Positions 35,066 through 44,071 of a DNA stretch of 64,000 bases are shown here, piece by piece. The notes beneath the pieces were generated by a model, which did not search any database, was not told the origin of the DNA, and saw only the letters and a list, made by a program, of their open reading frames with translations. Position 1 is the stretch's first letter. Every line of letters starts with the position of its first letter. The position numbers and the translations under genes are program-made. The stretch is from Adhaeribacter rhizoryzae (GTDB taxonomy: Bacteria > Bacteroidota > Bacteroidia > Cytophagales > Hymenobacteraceae): the NCBI RefSeq assembly GCF_008629685.1, contig NZ_VWSF01000019.1, positions 1-64,000 of the forward strand, in the 5' to 3' direction.

Positions 35066-35383
35066 ATGAAAAATCTAAAAAACCAGAAATTTCTCAACGC
35101 GGTGGCGGTGTTTGCCTTACTATGTGTCGCCCCAGCTGCTTTTGGTCAGGGCAATGGCGCTGCGGGTATTGAAGAAGCCACGGCCCAGGTTACCAGCTAT
35201 TTTGAACCTGCTACCAAATTAGTGTATGCAGTTGGGGCAGTGCTTGGGTTAATCGGCGGAGTTAAAGTTTACTCAAAATGGAACTCTGGTGATCCGGATA
35301 CCCAGAAGGTAGCTGCCGGTTGGTTTGGCAGCTGTGTATTCCTGGTAGTAGTGGCTACCGTGTTAAGAGCTTTTTTCCTTTAG
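35066..35383 (+). CDS. traE: TraE, DUF4134 conjugation pilin-like protein (105 aa)
   Basis: Small secreted membrane protein of the transfer channel with the size and layout of VirB2-like pilins. A signal peptide (FLNAVAVFALLCVAPAAFGQ, cleaved near residue 27) precedes two hydrophobic helices: LVYAVGAVLGLIGGVKVY with the conserved YSKWNSGD loop, then WFGSCVFLVVVATVLRAFF. This is the DUF4134 pattern. It is followed 12 bp later by traF, and likely forms the pilus or pore in the cell envelope. Confidence 0.92.
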   Translation: MKNLKNQKFLNAVAVFALLCVAPAAFGQGNGAAGIEEATAQVTSYFEPATKLVYAVGAVLGLIGGVKVYSKWNSGDPDTQKVAAGWFGSCVFLVVVATVLRAFFL

Positions 35384-35395
35384 ATTTTTAATCCC

Positions 35396-35719
35396 TTGGC
35401 TAATTATGGTATCAATAAAGGGATTAACAAGCCGGTCGAGTTTAAAGGCTTAAAAGCGCAATACCTGATGTATTTTTTTGTGGGGTTGTTAGGAGTTTTT
35501 ATGTCCTTTACCATCTTGTACTTAATTGGGTTGCACCTCTACACCTGTTTTCTTTTGGCTTTCGTAGCGACTAGCTTGTTATTCCACTTTGTTTTTAAAT
35601 GGAACCGGGTTTATGGAGAACATGGCTTAATGAAGAAGGAGGCGGCCAGAAAGCGGCCGAATTACCTGGTAAATCAGGGGAAATTTTTAAGAATGTTACA
35701 GTACAAAAGAAAGCGGTAA
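35396..35719 (+). CDS. traF: TraF, DUF4133 conjugation protein (107 aa)
   Basis: Inner-membrane VirB3-like component. The conserved opening YGINKGINKPVEFKGLKAQY is followed by two transmembrane helices (MYFFVGLLGVFMSFTILYLIGL and FLLAFVATSLLFHFVFKW) and a basic C-terminal tail. The start is TTG at 35396-35398, because the family N-terminus begins there and no in-frame ATG precedes it. It lies 12 bp after traE and 3 bp before traG. Confidence 0.92.
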   Translation: MANYGINKGINKPVEFKGLKAQYLMYFFVGLLGVFMSFTILYLIGLHLYTCFLLAFVATSLLFHFVFKWNRVYGEHGLMKKEAARKRPNYLVNQGKFLRMLQYKRKR

Positions 35720-35722
35720 ATT

Positions 35723-38215
35723 ATGGGTGATGTTTACAGGGCAGATACGCTGGAAAAGAAACTACCTTTATACAAGGTTGAACACGATTGTATTATTAAC
35801 AAGTTTGCGGAAATAACGGTTTGTTTTCGGGTGGATCTGAAAGAGATATTTACCTTATCGCAACCGGATTATGAAAGCCTTCACCAAACCTGGATTAAAG
35901 CGTTAAAAATCCTCCCGAAATATACTATTTTTCATAAACAGGATTGGTTTGTGGAGGAAAAATACAGACCAGATTTCAGCCAAAATAATCTTAGCTTCCT
36001 GGACCGGGCATTTGAGCGGCATTTTAACGAGCGTTCATTTCTTAACCACTATTGCTATTTATATATTACTTTATCCTATCCGGAAAAAGCTAAAAAGAAC
36101 AGCATGTGGAGTTCCTTGGTGCGGGGAAAGATTATTCCGAAAGAAATAGATTCTCCGGGTGTTATCACTAATTTTTTTGATACGGTAAGCCAGTTTCAAC
36201 GCATTTTAACCGATAGTGGTTTTATTCGCCTGGAACGCCTGACCGAAGCAGAAATAATCGGTTCCGAAGAGAAAGCCGGTATTATAGAAAAGTACCTAGC
36301 CGTCAGCCAGGAAGATGTAATACCCTTGTCCGATATTGATTTTTCCCAAGGTTTACAGATTGGCGCTAAGTATTTTAATTTATTTACGTTATCCGATATT
36401 GACGATCTACCAGGTTCGGTTAGTACTGATAAACGCTATGACCGGTTAAGTACTGATAAAAGTAGTTGCAATATGGGGTTCGCTGCGCCGGTGGGCTTAT
36501 TACTTTCGTGTAACCACATCTACAACCAATACCTATTCATTGACGATCACACTGAAAATATAAAGGATTTTGAAAGGAAGGCCCGCAACTTAAACTCACT
36601 GTCTTTGTACAGCCGGGAAAATGCAATAAATAAGGAGTGGTACGATCAGTACTTAAATGAAGCCATTAGTTATAATCAAATTTCAGTAAGAGCTCATTTT
36701 AACGTTTTCCTTTGGTCGGAAGATCCTGAACAGCTAAAAGAGTACCGCAATTTGGCTACGGCCGGCATTGCGGCGATGGATTGTAAACCACGTTTAAATA
36801 CGAAAGACATACCTACCTTATTTTGGGCGGGTATTCCGGGTAATGCTTCTGATTGCCCAAGCGAAGAAACCTTTTATACCTTCCTGGAGCAAGCCGCGTG
36901 TTTTATAAACCACGAGACGAATTACCGTTCTTCCAGCAGTCCGTTTGGCATTAAAATGGTGGATCGCCTGAGTGGTAAGCCAATCCTGGTGGACATCTCC
37001 GATGAACCTATGAAAAAGGGGTATACCACGAACCGGAATAAATTTATTCTCGGTCCATCCGGAAGCGGGAAATCCTTCTTTACCAACCATATGGTTAAGC
37101 AGTACTATGAACAAGGAACTCATGTGCTCCTGGTTGATACGGGTAACTCCTATTTAGGCTTGTGCGATTTGATTAGCCGGCAAACGAATGGGCGGGATGG
37201 CGTGTATTTAACTTACACGGAAGAAAACCCCATTAGCTTCAACCCCTTCTATACCGAAGATAGACAATTTGATCTCGAAAAGAAAGAAAGTATTAAAACC
37301 CTCATTTTAACGCTTTGGAAAAGAGATACGGATATTCCTACGCGGGCCGAAGAAGTGGCTTTATCCAATGCGGTTAATTACTACCTGGTTGCCCTAAAAG
37401 ATAAAACCGATATCACCCCTGGTTTTAATACTTTTTACGAGTTTGTAAATGGGCCCTACCGGAAGATTCTGGAAGAAAAAAAAGTAAGGGAAAAAGACTT
37501 CGATATTGACAATTTTATCAATGTGCTGGCACCCTATTACGAAGGGGGAGAATATGATTACCTGTTAAACTCCGCGAAAGAATTAGACCTGTTACAAAAA
37601 CGGTTTATCGTCTTTGAGTTAGACAATATCAAAGATCATAAAATCCTATTTCCGGTGGTTACTTTAATTATTATGGAAACCTTTATTAATAAAATGCGAC
37701 GATTAAAAGGTACCCGGAAAATGATATTGATTGAGGAAGCCTGGAAAGCCATCGCCAAAGAAGGGATGGCCGAATACATTAAGTACCTTTTTAAAACCGT
37801 CCGGAAATTCTTTGGCGAAGCGGTTGTCGTAACCCAGGAGGTAGACGATATTATTCATTCGCCCATTGTAAAGGATACCATTATTAATAATTCCGACTGT
37901 AAAATCCTGCTCGATCAGCGCAAGTACCTGAACAAATTTGAACAGATTCAAAATTTACTAGGCCTATCCGATAAGGAAAAAGAACAAATATTATCCATTA
38001 ACCTGGATAATAACCCCAATCGCCGCTACAAAGAAGTTTGGATTGGCTTAGGTGGCGTTAAAAGCGCCGTTTACGCCACCGAGGTTTCCCCGGAAGAATA
38101 TTTTACCTACACCACCGAAGAAACCGAAAAAGTAAAACTTTTTGACTTAGCCAATCGGAAAGGGAGTATGCAGTTAGCCATTACGGAAATGGCTAATGGA
38201 GCAAGAGCCAGTTAA
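35723..38215 (+). CDS. traG: TraG, VirB4-like conjugation ATPase (830 aa)
   Basis: Cytoplasmic or inner-membrane ATPase that powers assembly of the transfer channel. Walker A GPSGSGKSFFTNH lies at about residues 444-456 and Walker B KMILIEEAWKAI at about 662-673, followed by the conserved TVRKFFGEAVVVTQEVDD. The N-terminal 400 residues are the VirB4-type domain that contacts other channel parts. Length is normal for the TraG family of Bacteroidota. It directly follows traF (3 bp). Confidence 0.95.
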   Translation: MGDVYRADTLEKKLPLYKVEHDCIINKFAEITVCFRVDLKEIFTLSQPDYESLHQTWIKALKILPKYTIFHKQDWFVEEKYRPDFSQNNLSFLDRAFERHFNERSFLNHYCYLYITLSYPEKAKKNSMWSSLVRGKIIPKEIDSPGVITNFFDTVSQFQRILTDSGFIRLERLTEAEIIGSEEKAGIIEKYLAVSQEDVIPLSDIDFSQGLQIGAKYFNLFTLSDIDDLPGSVSTDKRYDRLSTDKSSCNMGFAAPVGLLLSCNHIYNQYLFIDDHTENIKDFERKARNLNSLSLYSRENAINKEWYDQYLNEAISYNQISVRAHFNVFLWSEDPEQLKEYRNLATAGIAAMDCKPRLNTKDIPTLFWAGIPGNASDCPSEETFYTFLEQAACFINHETNYRSSSSPFGIKMVDRLSGKPILVDISDEPMKKGYTTNRNKFILGPSGSGKSFFTNHMVKQYYEQGTHVLLVDTGNSYLGLCDLISRQTNGRDGVYLTYTEENPISFNPFYTEDRQFDLEKKESIKTLILTLWKRDTDIPTRAEEVALSNAVNYYLVALKDKTDITPGFNTFYEFVNGPYRKILEEKKVREKDFDIDNFINVLAPYYEGGEYDYLLNSAKELDLLQKRFIVFELDNIKDHKILFPVVTLIIMETFINKMRRLKGTRKMILIEEAWKAIAKEGMAEYIKYLFKTVRKFFGEAVVVTQEVDDIIHSPIVKDTIINNSDCKILLDQRKYLNKFEQIQNLLGLSDKEKEQILSINLDNNPNRRYKEVWIGLGGVKSAVYATEVSPEEYFTYTTEETEKVKLFDLANRKGSMQLAITEMANGARAS

Positions 38216-38226
38216 ATTGTAAATCT

Positions 38227-38643
38227 ATGAAAAATTTTAGCGTCGCTGTAGCTACGGGCTACACGGTTATGACTTTCCTTATTGCTGCAGGCGGGGCTGG
38301 TTGCTCCGGTCAGACTGATACTGCTAGCAAGCCCAGCGGATCGGCTGAAACGGCCAAGGAGGAGCCAAACGATGATACAAGGGATTATGCCGAAAATTTT
38401 GTCGGAGAATGGAAATCTGTAGAAAGTGAAGAAAGAAACCATATGGTTTTTACCCGTAATGGCGAAAATTTCATTATGAAGGAAGGAGATAAAACCGTTC
38501 CTGCGGTATATGATAAAGAAAGTAAAGTAATCAAAATTAATGCTGGAGTTCCATTCGATGTTATGTATCTGGAAAATGAAAATATGCTTTTAGTCACCGG
38601 AGGTGGAAAATATACAAAGGTTACTAGAGCTACAGAGAAATAG
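38227..38643 (+). CDS. Lipoprotein in the traH position (138 aa)
   Basis: Signal peptide with a lipobox (TFLIAAGGAGCSG, Cys at about residue 26), then a disordered Thr/Ala/Glu linker and a compact beta-rich domain (FVGEWKSVESEERNHMVFTRNGENFIMKEG, then KVIKINAGVPFDVMYLENENMLLVTGGGKYTKV). The domain resembles small lipocalin-like or META-like barrels. It sits between traG and traI where traH is expected, 11 bp after traG. A surface lipoprotein here might act in entry exclusion or channel anchoring; that is inference from position only. Confidence 0.7.
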   Translation: MKNFSVAVATGYTVMTFLIAAGGAGCSGQTDTASKPSGSAETAKEEPNDDTRDYAENFVGEWKSVESEERNHMVFTRNGENFIMKEGDKTVPAVYDKESKVIKINAGVPFDVMYLENENMLLVTGGGKYTKVTRATEK

Positions 38644-38719
38644 AAACAAATATAAATAGGTAAATTCGTTCATAGATAAATTGATTAATAGGTAAATATG
38701 AACATTAAATTTAATGGGT

Positions 38720-39334
38720 ATGAAAAAGTATGTTTTAATTTTAATATTTCTAATTGGGTTTAATCTCAATTCCACTGCGCAATTTGTAGTAGCCGATCCC
38801 ACGGCTTTTTCCCAGCGAGCCATTCAGCAAATCACCAATATTACGGAACAGATTCAGCAGAAGTACGAATTGGTTCGGCAATTCAAGGAAACAAATAAAA
38901 TTTATACCCAGGGCAAGGAGTGGTACGATGGTCTGAAACGGGTAAATCAAACCGTAGCCGAGTATCAGAAAATCTACGAAACCTTACAGCTTACCGGGGA
39001 AATCGTTGATTTGTACGCTACTAATATTCAAAGATTCCGGATTGATCAAAACTTTTCTCCCCGAGAGGTTGACTATATAACCGAAGGCTACGGCAAGCTT
39101 TTAAAAGAGAGCTCGCGGCTCGTTGATGATTTAAACTTAGGGGCTAAATCTACCGGGTTGAGTTTGACCGATAAGGAACGCCTGGATATGATAAATACCA
39201 CCTACGAAAAAGTAAGGGAGCATAAGGCCCTGGTACAATATTTTACCAATAAAAATATTTCCGTTTCCTACCTACGGGCAAAAAAGAAGAATAATACCCA
39301 GGGCGTCATGCGCTTATACGGGTTAGCCCAATAA
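38720..39334 (+). CDS. traI: TraI, DUF4141 conjugation protein (204 aa)
   Basis: Periplasmic, VirB5-like accessory protein. The signal peptide MKKYVLILIFLIGFNLNSTAQ starts at the ATG at 38720; an ATG two codons upstream (38714) is possible. The mature part is almost wholly helical (FSQRAIQQITNITEQIQQKYELV, then EWYDGLKRVNQTVAEYQKIYETLQLTGEIVDLY), as in DUF4141/TraI. The C-terminus ends with the family's RAKKKNNTQGVMRLYGLAQ. It lies 76 bp after the lipoprotein gene and 19 bp before traJ. Confidence 0.9.
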   Translation: MKKYVLILIFLIGFNLNSTAQFVVADPTAFSQRAIQQITNITEQIQQKYELVRQFKETNKIYTQGKEWYDGLKRVNQTVAEYQKIYETLQLTGEIVDLYATNIQRFRIDQNFSPREVDYITEGYGKLLKESSRLVDDLNLGAKSTGLSLTDKERLDMINTTYEKVREHKALVQYFTNKNISVSYLRAKKKNNTQGVMRLYGLAQ

Positions 39335-39353
39335 CATTTTAAATTTTACCGGC

Positions 39354-40403
39354 ATGAATGATGAATGGTTGAGTCTGCATCAGATTCTGAGACAGCTTTA
39401 TGATGACATGTTGCCTTTATGCGATTCCTTAATTGGGGTTGCCCGTGGTATAGCCGGATTAGGAGCTATTTTCTATATCGCCAACCGGGTCTGGCGGCAT
39501 ATGGCCAATAACGAACCAATTGATTTTTACCCGCTGTTCCGGCCTTTTGTAATTGGCTGGTGCATTATGTTCTTCCCGTTGGTGATTCAGCTGCTTAATG
39601 GCCTTTTGAACCCGGTGGTAACGGCTACTTCCTCCCTGGTTGACACCCAAAACGTGGAGGTGCGGGAATTCCAGGAACAATTAACAAAACTGGAAGAGGC
39701 CAACATGAAAAAGGAGGGCAAAGGCTGGATGGTTGATGATGCAGAGTTTGAAAAGAAATTGAAAGCATTAGACATGCTGGATTTAGGCGATAAAGCGGGT
39801 ATGTATACTGAGCGTGCCATGTATCAAATGAAGACGAGCGTAAGGGAGTGGTTTAAAGAATTACTAATTGTGCTTTATGAAGCTGCCAGCCTGGTACTCG
39901 ATACCATCCGAACCTTCTTTTTAATTGTAATGGCCATTGTAGGGCCGATTTCTTTTGGCTTGGCGGTCTTTGACGGCTTCCACGGAACCCTTACCAACTG
40001 GATTGCCCGGTACATCAACGTCTTTTTATGGCTGCCGGTGGCCAATATTTTTGGAGCCATTATTTCAAAAATAAATGTACTGATGCTGCAAAAAGATATT
40101 GCGGATTTACAAAGTGGTGGTGATTTTGATGCCACCAACACGGCTTACCTGGTTTTTCTGCTGATTGGTATTTTTGGCTACACCTGTGTTCCTACCGTAG
40201 CCGGATGGATTGTACAAAGCTGTGGCGCGGGGCGTTTTATGCAGCATATTACCCATACCACGGTTAGCACCCTTGGCCGGGCAGGTTCGGTGGCCGGTGC
40301 CGGCGCCGGTGCTGCGGGGGGAGCGGTGGCCGGTGGAGTAAAGAGCATGGGAACAGCGGCTAAAAATTTAGTTACCAATACCGGATATTCTAAACTTAAT
40401 TAA
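39354..40403 (+). CDS. traJ: TraJ, polytopic conjugation channel protein (349 aa)
   Basis: VirB6-like inner-membrane protein. It has several hydrophobic segments: DSLIGVARGIAGLGAIFYIANRVW, LFRPFVIGWCIMFFPLVIQLLNGLL, then ELLIVLYEAASLVLDTIRTFFLIVMAIVGPISFGLAVF, FLWLPVANIFGAIISKIN and TAYLVFLLIGIFGYTCVPTVAGWIV. The Gly/Ala-rich tail (AGAGAGAAGGAVAGGVK) is typical of TraJ. Gene order and size match the family. It probably forms the translocation path for the DNA-protein complex. Confidence 0.93.
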   Translation: MNDEWLSLHQILRQLYDDMLPLCDSLIGVARGIAGLGAIFYIANRVWRHMANNEPIDFYPLFRPFVIGWCIMFFPLVIQLLNGLLNPVVTATSSLVDTQNVEVREFQEQLTKLEEANMKKEGKGWMVDDAEFEKKLKALDMLDLGDKAGMYTERAMYQMKTSVREWFKELLIVLYEAASLVLDTIRTFFLIVMAIVGPISFGLAVFDGFHGTLTNWIARYINVFLWLPVANIFGAIISKINVLMLQKDIADLQSGGDFDATNTAYLVFLLIGIFGYTCVPTVAGWIVQSCGAGRFMQHITHTTVSTLGRAGSVAGAGAGAAGGAVAGGVKSMGTAAKNLVTNTGYSKLN

Positions 40404-40417
40404 GGAAAGGGGAAAAA

Positions 40418-41041
40418 ATGCAGTTTAAAAGTTTAACCAATATTGAATCCAGCTTTAAACAAATGAGGCTGTTTCTAATAATTTTTATAAGCTTAACATT
40501 TTGCTTATCGGTTTATATCGTTTACACGGCCTTCAGTTTTGCTAAAAAATCACGGGAAAAAATATATGTATTAGATCATGGCAAATCGCTGATGCTGGCA
40601 CTCTCCCAAGACATTAAGCAGAATAGACCGGTAGAAGCCAGGGACCACGTGAAGCGGTTTCACGAGTTGTTTTTCACCTTATCGCCGGACCAGAAAGCCA
40701 TCGATTACAACATTAACCAGGCGCTAAACCTCTGCGACGAATCGGCAAGGAATGAATACGCTAACTTGAAAGAAGCCGGGTACTTTATGAACCTGATAGC
40801 GGGCAATGTGAGCCAAGAGATCAGGATTGATAGTGTACAAACTAATTTTAACGACTATCCATATACCGCTAAATGTTATGCGACGCAAACCATTATCCGG
40901 TCTACCTCGGAAACCCAGCGTTCCCTTATTTCCCAATGCCAGTTGCGTGATGTAATTAGGAGCGATAATAACCCCCATGGCTTTTTAATGGAAAAGTGGC
41001 GGGTATTGGAAAACAGGGATTTAAAAGTTATTTCCCGGTAA
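40418..41041 (+). CDS. traK: TraK, VirB8-like conjugation protein (207 aa)
   Basis: Inner-membrane assembly factor with an N-terminal transmembrane helix (LFLIIFISLTFCLSVYIVYTAFSF, residues about 13-36) and a periplasmic domain containing LSQDIKQNRPVEARDHVKRFHELFFTLSPDQKAIDYNINQAL, the conserved TraK block. The C-terminal strand region is DYPYTAKCYATQTIIRSTSETQRSLISQC. It is 14 bp after traJ and 2 bp before traL. Confidence 0.93.
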   Translation: MQFKSLTNIESSFKQMRLFLIIFISLTFCLSVYIVYTAFSFAKKSREKIYVLDHGKSLMLALSQDIKQNRPVEARDHVKRFHELFFTLSPDQKAIDYNINQALNLCDESARNEYANLKEAGYFMNLIAGNVSQEIRIDSVQTNFNDYPYTAKCYATQTIIRSTSETQRSLISQCQLRDVIRSDNNPHGFLMEKWRVLENRDLKVISR

Positions 41042-41043
41042 TC

Positions 41044-41322
41044 ATGAAAAGCAATATTACTCCTTTAAACTGGTTTAAAGTCCAATTACACTTAATCCAA
41101 AAATCCATTGTTCAATATTTAGAAAAGAAGGAAAGAGGTTTAACGCTGGCCCAAAAGAAAATCTATTTTTTTCTGTTTGTTCTTTTTTTCGGCGGCTTTT
41201 TCGGGTATTGCCTGGTTTCCGGACTAGCCGGGCAGGGCAGTTCTACCATTGGTATTACTGCCATTAAACGCCCTATCGTGCAGCATCAGGTCTTTAAAAC
41301 GGATTCAGTAAAAATAAAATAA
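41044..41322 (+). CDS. traL: TraL, small single-span conjugation protein (92 aa)
   Basis: A small inner-membrane protein of the transfer operon. The frame is open from 40996, but the ATG at 41044 (MKSNITPLNWFKVQLHL), 2 bp after the traK stop, gives the normal N-terminus. One transmembrane helix, IYFFLFVLFFGGFFGYCLVSGLAG (residues about 41-64), has a Phe/Gly-rich face. It ends 1 bp before traM. Role in the channel is not known in detail for the family. Confidence 0.85.
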   Translation: MKSNITPLNWFKVQLHLIQKSIVQYLEKKERGLTLAQKKIYFFLFVLFFGGFFGYCLVSGLAGQGSSTIGITAIKRPIVQHQVFKTDSVKIK

Positions 41323-41323
41323 C

Positions 41324-42586
41324 ATGGATACCACGCAAGTTCAACATTCCCCAGAATTTCTTCATCAACGGAAAATGGCAGTGGCGCTGCCGCTGTTTAT
41401 TGTGCCGTTCCTGACTATTATATTTTATATTTTCGGGGGTGGTACGCCACCGGCCAGCGCCACCATGCAAATTACCGGTCTGAACACCGAAGTTCCCAAA
41501 CCGGCTGAAAAGGGCAATCTTATCAGTGATAAATTAAGTGCCTATAAATTAAAAGATGAACAGGAAGCAAAAGCGGAACGGATGCGAACACTTGCTGATG
41601 ATAGGGATAGCAATATTTCTTCTTCCGGGGTATTAGATACTAATTCTGTTGCATCTGGTTCTAGTGGGTTGGCTTATACGCCGGCTCCCCGGCCTACGGT
41701 CAGACGGGAGGACCGGCGGGAATATGACAATTTAAATACCAGGGTAAATTCTTTTTATCGAACCTCGGCTAATAGTTCTTCCGTTTCGGATGCTAAAATT
41801 GACCGGCTTATCGAATTAATGGAAAGAGAGCAGGGTGGGGGTGCGGCCAGCATGGATGTAAATAGAGAACTCAAGAACCATCCTTACTTACAATATCTTC
41901 AGCGCACGTTAACCAGCGGGCAATTTGCCGGGGAAAAGCCTGCACCACAAGTTCAAGACACGGTGGGTAAAAAGCAACCAAAAAGAAGAATTGTAGAAGT
42001 GGCCGGGTATAATCAGAAAGTGGTTAATAAACTGCCCCAGTTAAAAGAAGATGAGCAACGGCCAGCTATGCAACAAGGCAATACCTTTTATTCGCTTGGA
42101 GGCAAGGGCGGACACATGATTGGCAACACCATTAGTGCCATGATCCACAACGATCAAACGCTGGTCAACGGCTCTACGGTTAAAATGCGGCTGGTGAATG
42201 ACATTAATCTACAAGGTACGGTTATCCCTAAGAATTCCTTTATTTACGGGGTAGCTTCCATTGGGAATGAGCGCCTGAAAATTGCTGTTGAAAATATCCG
42301 GTACGGCAAAGATATTGTACCGGTGGATCTGAAAGTATATGATAACGATGGCATGCTGGGCGTGTATATTCCTGGTTCCGTAGAACGTGACGCCGGAAAA
42401 GAAGCGTTGGGCAGTATGGCTTCGGGCGGCAGCTATAATGTTACGATGGCAACCGGGGTAAAAGAACAACTCGCCATGCAAGCAGCGCAAAGCGGAATTA
42501 ATGGTATTAAAACCTTAGCAGGTAAAAAAGCAAGACAGGTAAAAGTGCATGTAAAAGCTAATTACCAGGTTTATCTGAAATCTTAA
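41324..42586 (+). CDS. traM: TraM, VirB10-like conjugation protein (420 aa)
   Basis: Core-channel protein spanning the periplasm. A short N-terminal cytoplasmic tail is followed by a transmembrane helix (MAVALPLFIVPFLTIIFYIFGGG, residues about 18-40). A Pro/Ser-rich linker runs to about 270, and the C-terminal beta-barrel-like TraM/VirB10 domain starts at GGHMIGNTISAMIHNDQTLVNGSTVKMRLVNDINLQG. It ends with the helical KEALGSMASGGSYNVTMATGVKEQLAMQAAQSG. The order after traL is standard. Confidence 0.93.
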   Translation: MDTTQVQHSPEFLHQRKMAVALPLFIVPFLTIIFYIFGGGTPPASATMQITGLNTEVPKPAEKGNLISDKLSAYKLKDEQEAKAERMRTLADDRDSNISSSGVLDTNSVASGSSGLAYTPAPRPTVRREDRREYDNLNTRVNSFYRTSANSSSVSDAKIDRLIELMEREQGGGAASMDVNRELKNHPYLQYLQRTLTSGQFAGEKPAPQVQDTVGKKQPKRRIVEVAGYNQKVVNKLPQLKEDEQRPAMQQGNTFYSLGGKGGHMIGNTISAMIHNDQTLVNGSTVKMRLVNDINLQGTVIPKNSFIYGVASIGNERLKIAVENIRYGKDIVPVDLKVYDNDGMLGVYIPGSVERDAGKEALGSMASGGSYNVTMATGVKEQLAMQAAQSGINGIKTLAGKKARQVKVHVKANYQVYLKS

Positions 42587-42603
42587 ATTTAACTAAGAAT
42601 ATT

Positions 42604-43530
42604 ATGAAAAAGTATATATTTACTGTCTGCTTTATTTTAGTATCAGGCTTTTCGGCGCTGGCACAAAACCGCCAACCTTTTAAAGATACCCAGTTACTAA
42701 AATCATTTTCTTTTGGCGTTTCTTATTCCAAAACGGTTAGTCTAATTTTCCCATCGGGGGTGCATAGTGTGGATCTGGGCTCCGGTGCGGTGATAGCGGA
42801 TAAGTTTACCGGGGTAGAAAATGTACTGCGGGTTAAAGCCAATATGAAAGGTTTCCCGGAAACAAACCTTTCGGTCATAACCAAAGATGGCAAATACTAT
42901 TCCTTTTACGTTAGCTATCAGGAAGAACCGGTTTCCCTTACTTATAACATTGAGGGAGCGGATAATACCGGAACTACTCATCCAACTACCCAGGCCCAAA
43001 GTAAAGCCATCCCTGGTACTTATTTAACTGCCAGTATGAATGATGTACCTATCGTCTTTGAAACAGTCCAAATGAACGAAGCCGATTTAAATTTTTATAG
43101 TCAGGAAATAGCAAAGCGGGGAGATAAGATTTCCGGAATCGGCATGCAAAAAAACAAAGTTAGATTTGATATAGAAGGTATATATATTAAAGATAATGTT
43201 ATTTTTTACAGCGTTAATGCTAAGAATACCAGCAATATTAATTACGATATTGATTTTATCAAATTCTATATCCGCGATAAAAAACAGCGTCAGCGTACGG
43301 CCATTCAGGAAACGGAAGTAATGCCGATTTTTGTTTATCCGGAAAACCAGAATACAATTTTCGGTAAATCAGAATTAAACCGGGTTTACTGCCTCGAAAA
43401 ATTCACCATTCCGGATAAAAAGAGTCTGGTTATAGAAATGTATGAGCAAAATGGTGGCCGGGTAATGACGATGGAAGTTAAAAATAAAGATATTGTAAAA
43501 GCTTCTCCTATTAATTTTGCTAGAAAGTAG
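42604..43530 (+). CDS. traN: TraN, VirB9-like conjugation protein (308 aa)
   Basis: Outer-membrane-side channel protein. A signal peptide (YIFTVCFILVSGFSALAQ) is followed by the TraN domain, with VSYSKTVSLIFPSGVHSVDLGSGAVIADK near residues 40-65 and LRVKANMKGFPETNLSVIT near 75-93. These are the VirB9-like strands. It is the last gene of the tra operon: no traO, traP or traQ homologue follows, and a terminator lies at 43590-43617. Confidence 0.92.
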   Translation: MKKYIFTVCFILVSGFSALAQNRQPFKDTQLLKSFSFGVSYSKTVSLIFPSGVHSVDLGSGAVIADKFTGVENVLRVKANMKGFPETNLSVITKDGKYYSFYVSYQEEPVSLTYNIEGADNTGTTHPTTQAQSKAIPGTYLTASMNDVPIVFETVQMNEADLNFYSQEIAKRGDKISGIGMQKNKVRFDIEGIYIKDNVIFYSVNAKNTSNINYDIDFIKFYIRDKKQRQRTAIQETEVMPIFVYPENQNTIFGKSELNRVYCLEKFTIPDKKSLVIEMYEQNGGRVMTMEVKNKDIVKASPINFARK

Positions 43531-43589
43531 AGATAGTTCGATTGAACTAGAAACAGTATTTCTTTTGTCCGGTGTTGGTTAAGTTTCAG

Positions 43590-43617
43590 AAAAACAGCCT
43601 GGTGAAGCTGTTTTTTT
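43590..43617 (+). terminator. Terminator of the tra operon
   Basis: AAAAACAGC (43590-43598) pairs with GCTGTTTTT (43607-43615) around an 8-nt loop and runs into T to 43617. It lies 60 bp after traN. Confidence 0.85.
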
Positions 43618-43827
43618 ATGCTTTTTTTATTAAGCAAGGGATTTTTAGTTACTAGTCTACAGGAGCTGTTTATCATAAATGGTCCGGCAAACAGCGCCCA
43701 TTTTCTTCAAAATCAGGTTAGCATTATTTAGGAATTCACAAAAATGGCGTTACATCAGGAGGGGATTCCCAGGCCTTTTACGTCCAACGCAACTATAAGG
43801 GTTAAGGTCTATAAAGATAAGCGGTGA

Positions 43828-44071
43828 GCACCCAGGCCGGCCATTTTTATGGTGGGCTTGGGTGCGGGTGAAAATTAAGAGCTTGCCGGCACGGTTAGCG
43901 AAGGCGCAGCCGGAGCTAATGGTGCCGGCTTGCGGCAGTATCTCACTCCGATCCAGCTAGACCAGAAAAGGGTAGGCCCTTTTTTGCCTACTGTTTTCTG
44001 GTCGGGTAGAAAGAAGGCCGGTTAATCGGTTCTGGCCGGAAAGGGAGCGCAGCGGACTTACCGGCCAGAAC
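43828..44071. other. Cluster of four strong hairpins without a gene
   Basis: Within about 245 bp of GC-richer sequence are: GCACCCA/TGGGTGC (43828-43834, 43859-43865); GCCGGCACGGTTAGC/GCTAATGGTGCCGGC (43885-43899, 43915-43929, two mismatches); ACCAGAAAAGGGTAGGC paired with its near complement up to 44002 (43961-44002, two mismatches); and GTTCTGGCCGG/CCGGCCAGAAC (44029-44039, 44061-44071, perfect). Such density suggests a structured RNA, a single-strand origin or a recombination site. Open frames through it are not convincing. Confidence 0.5.
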
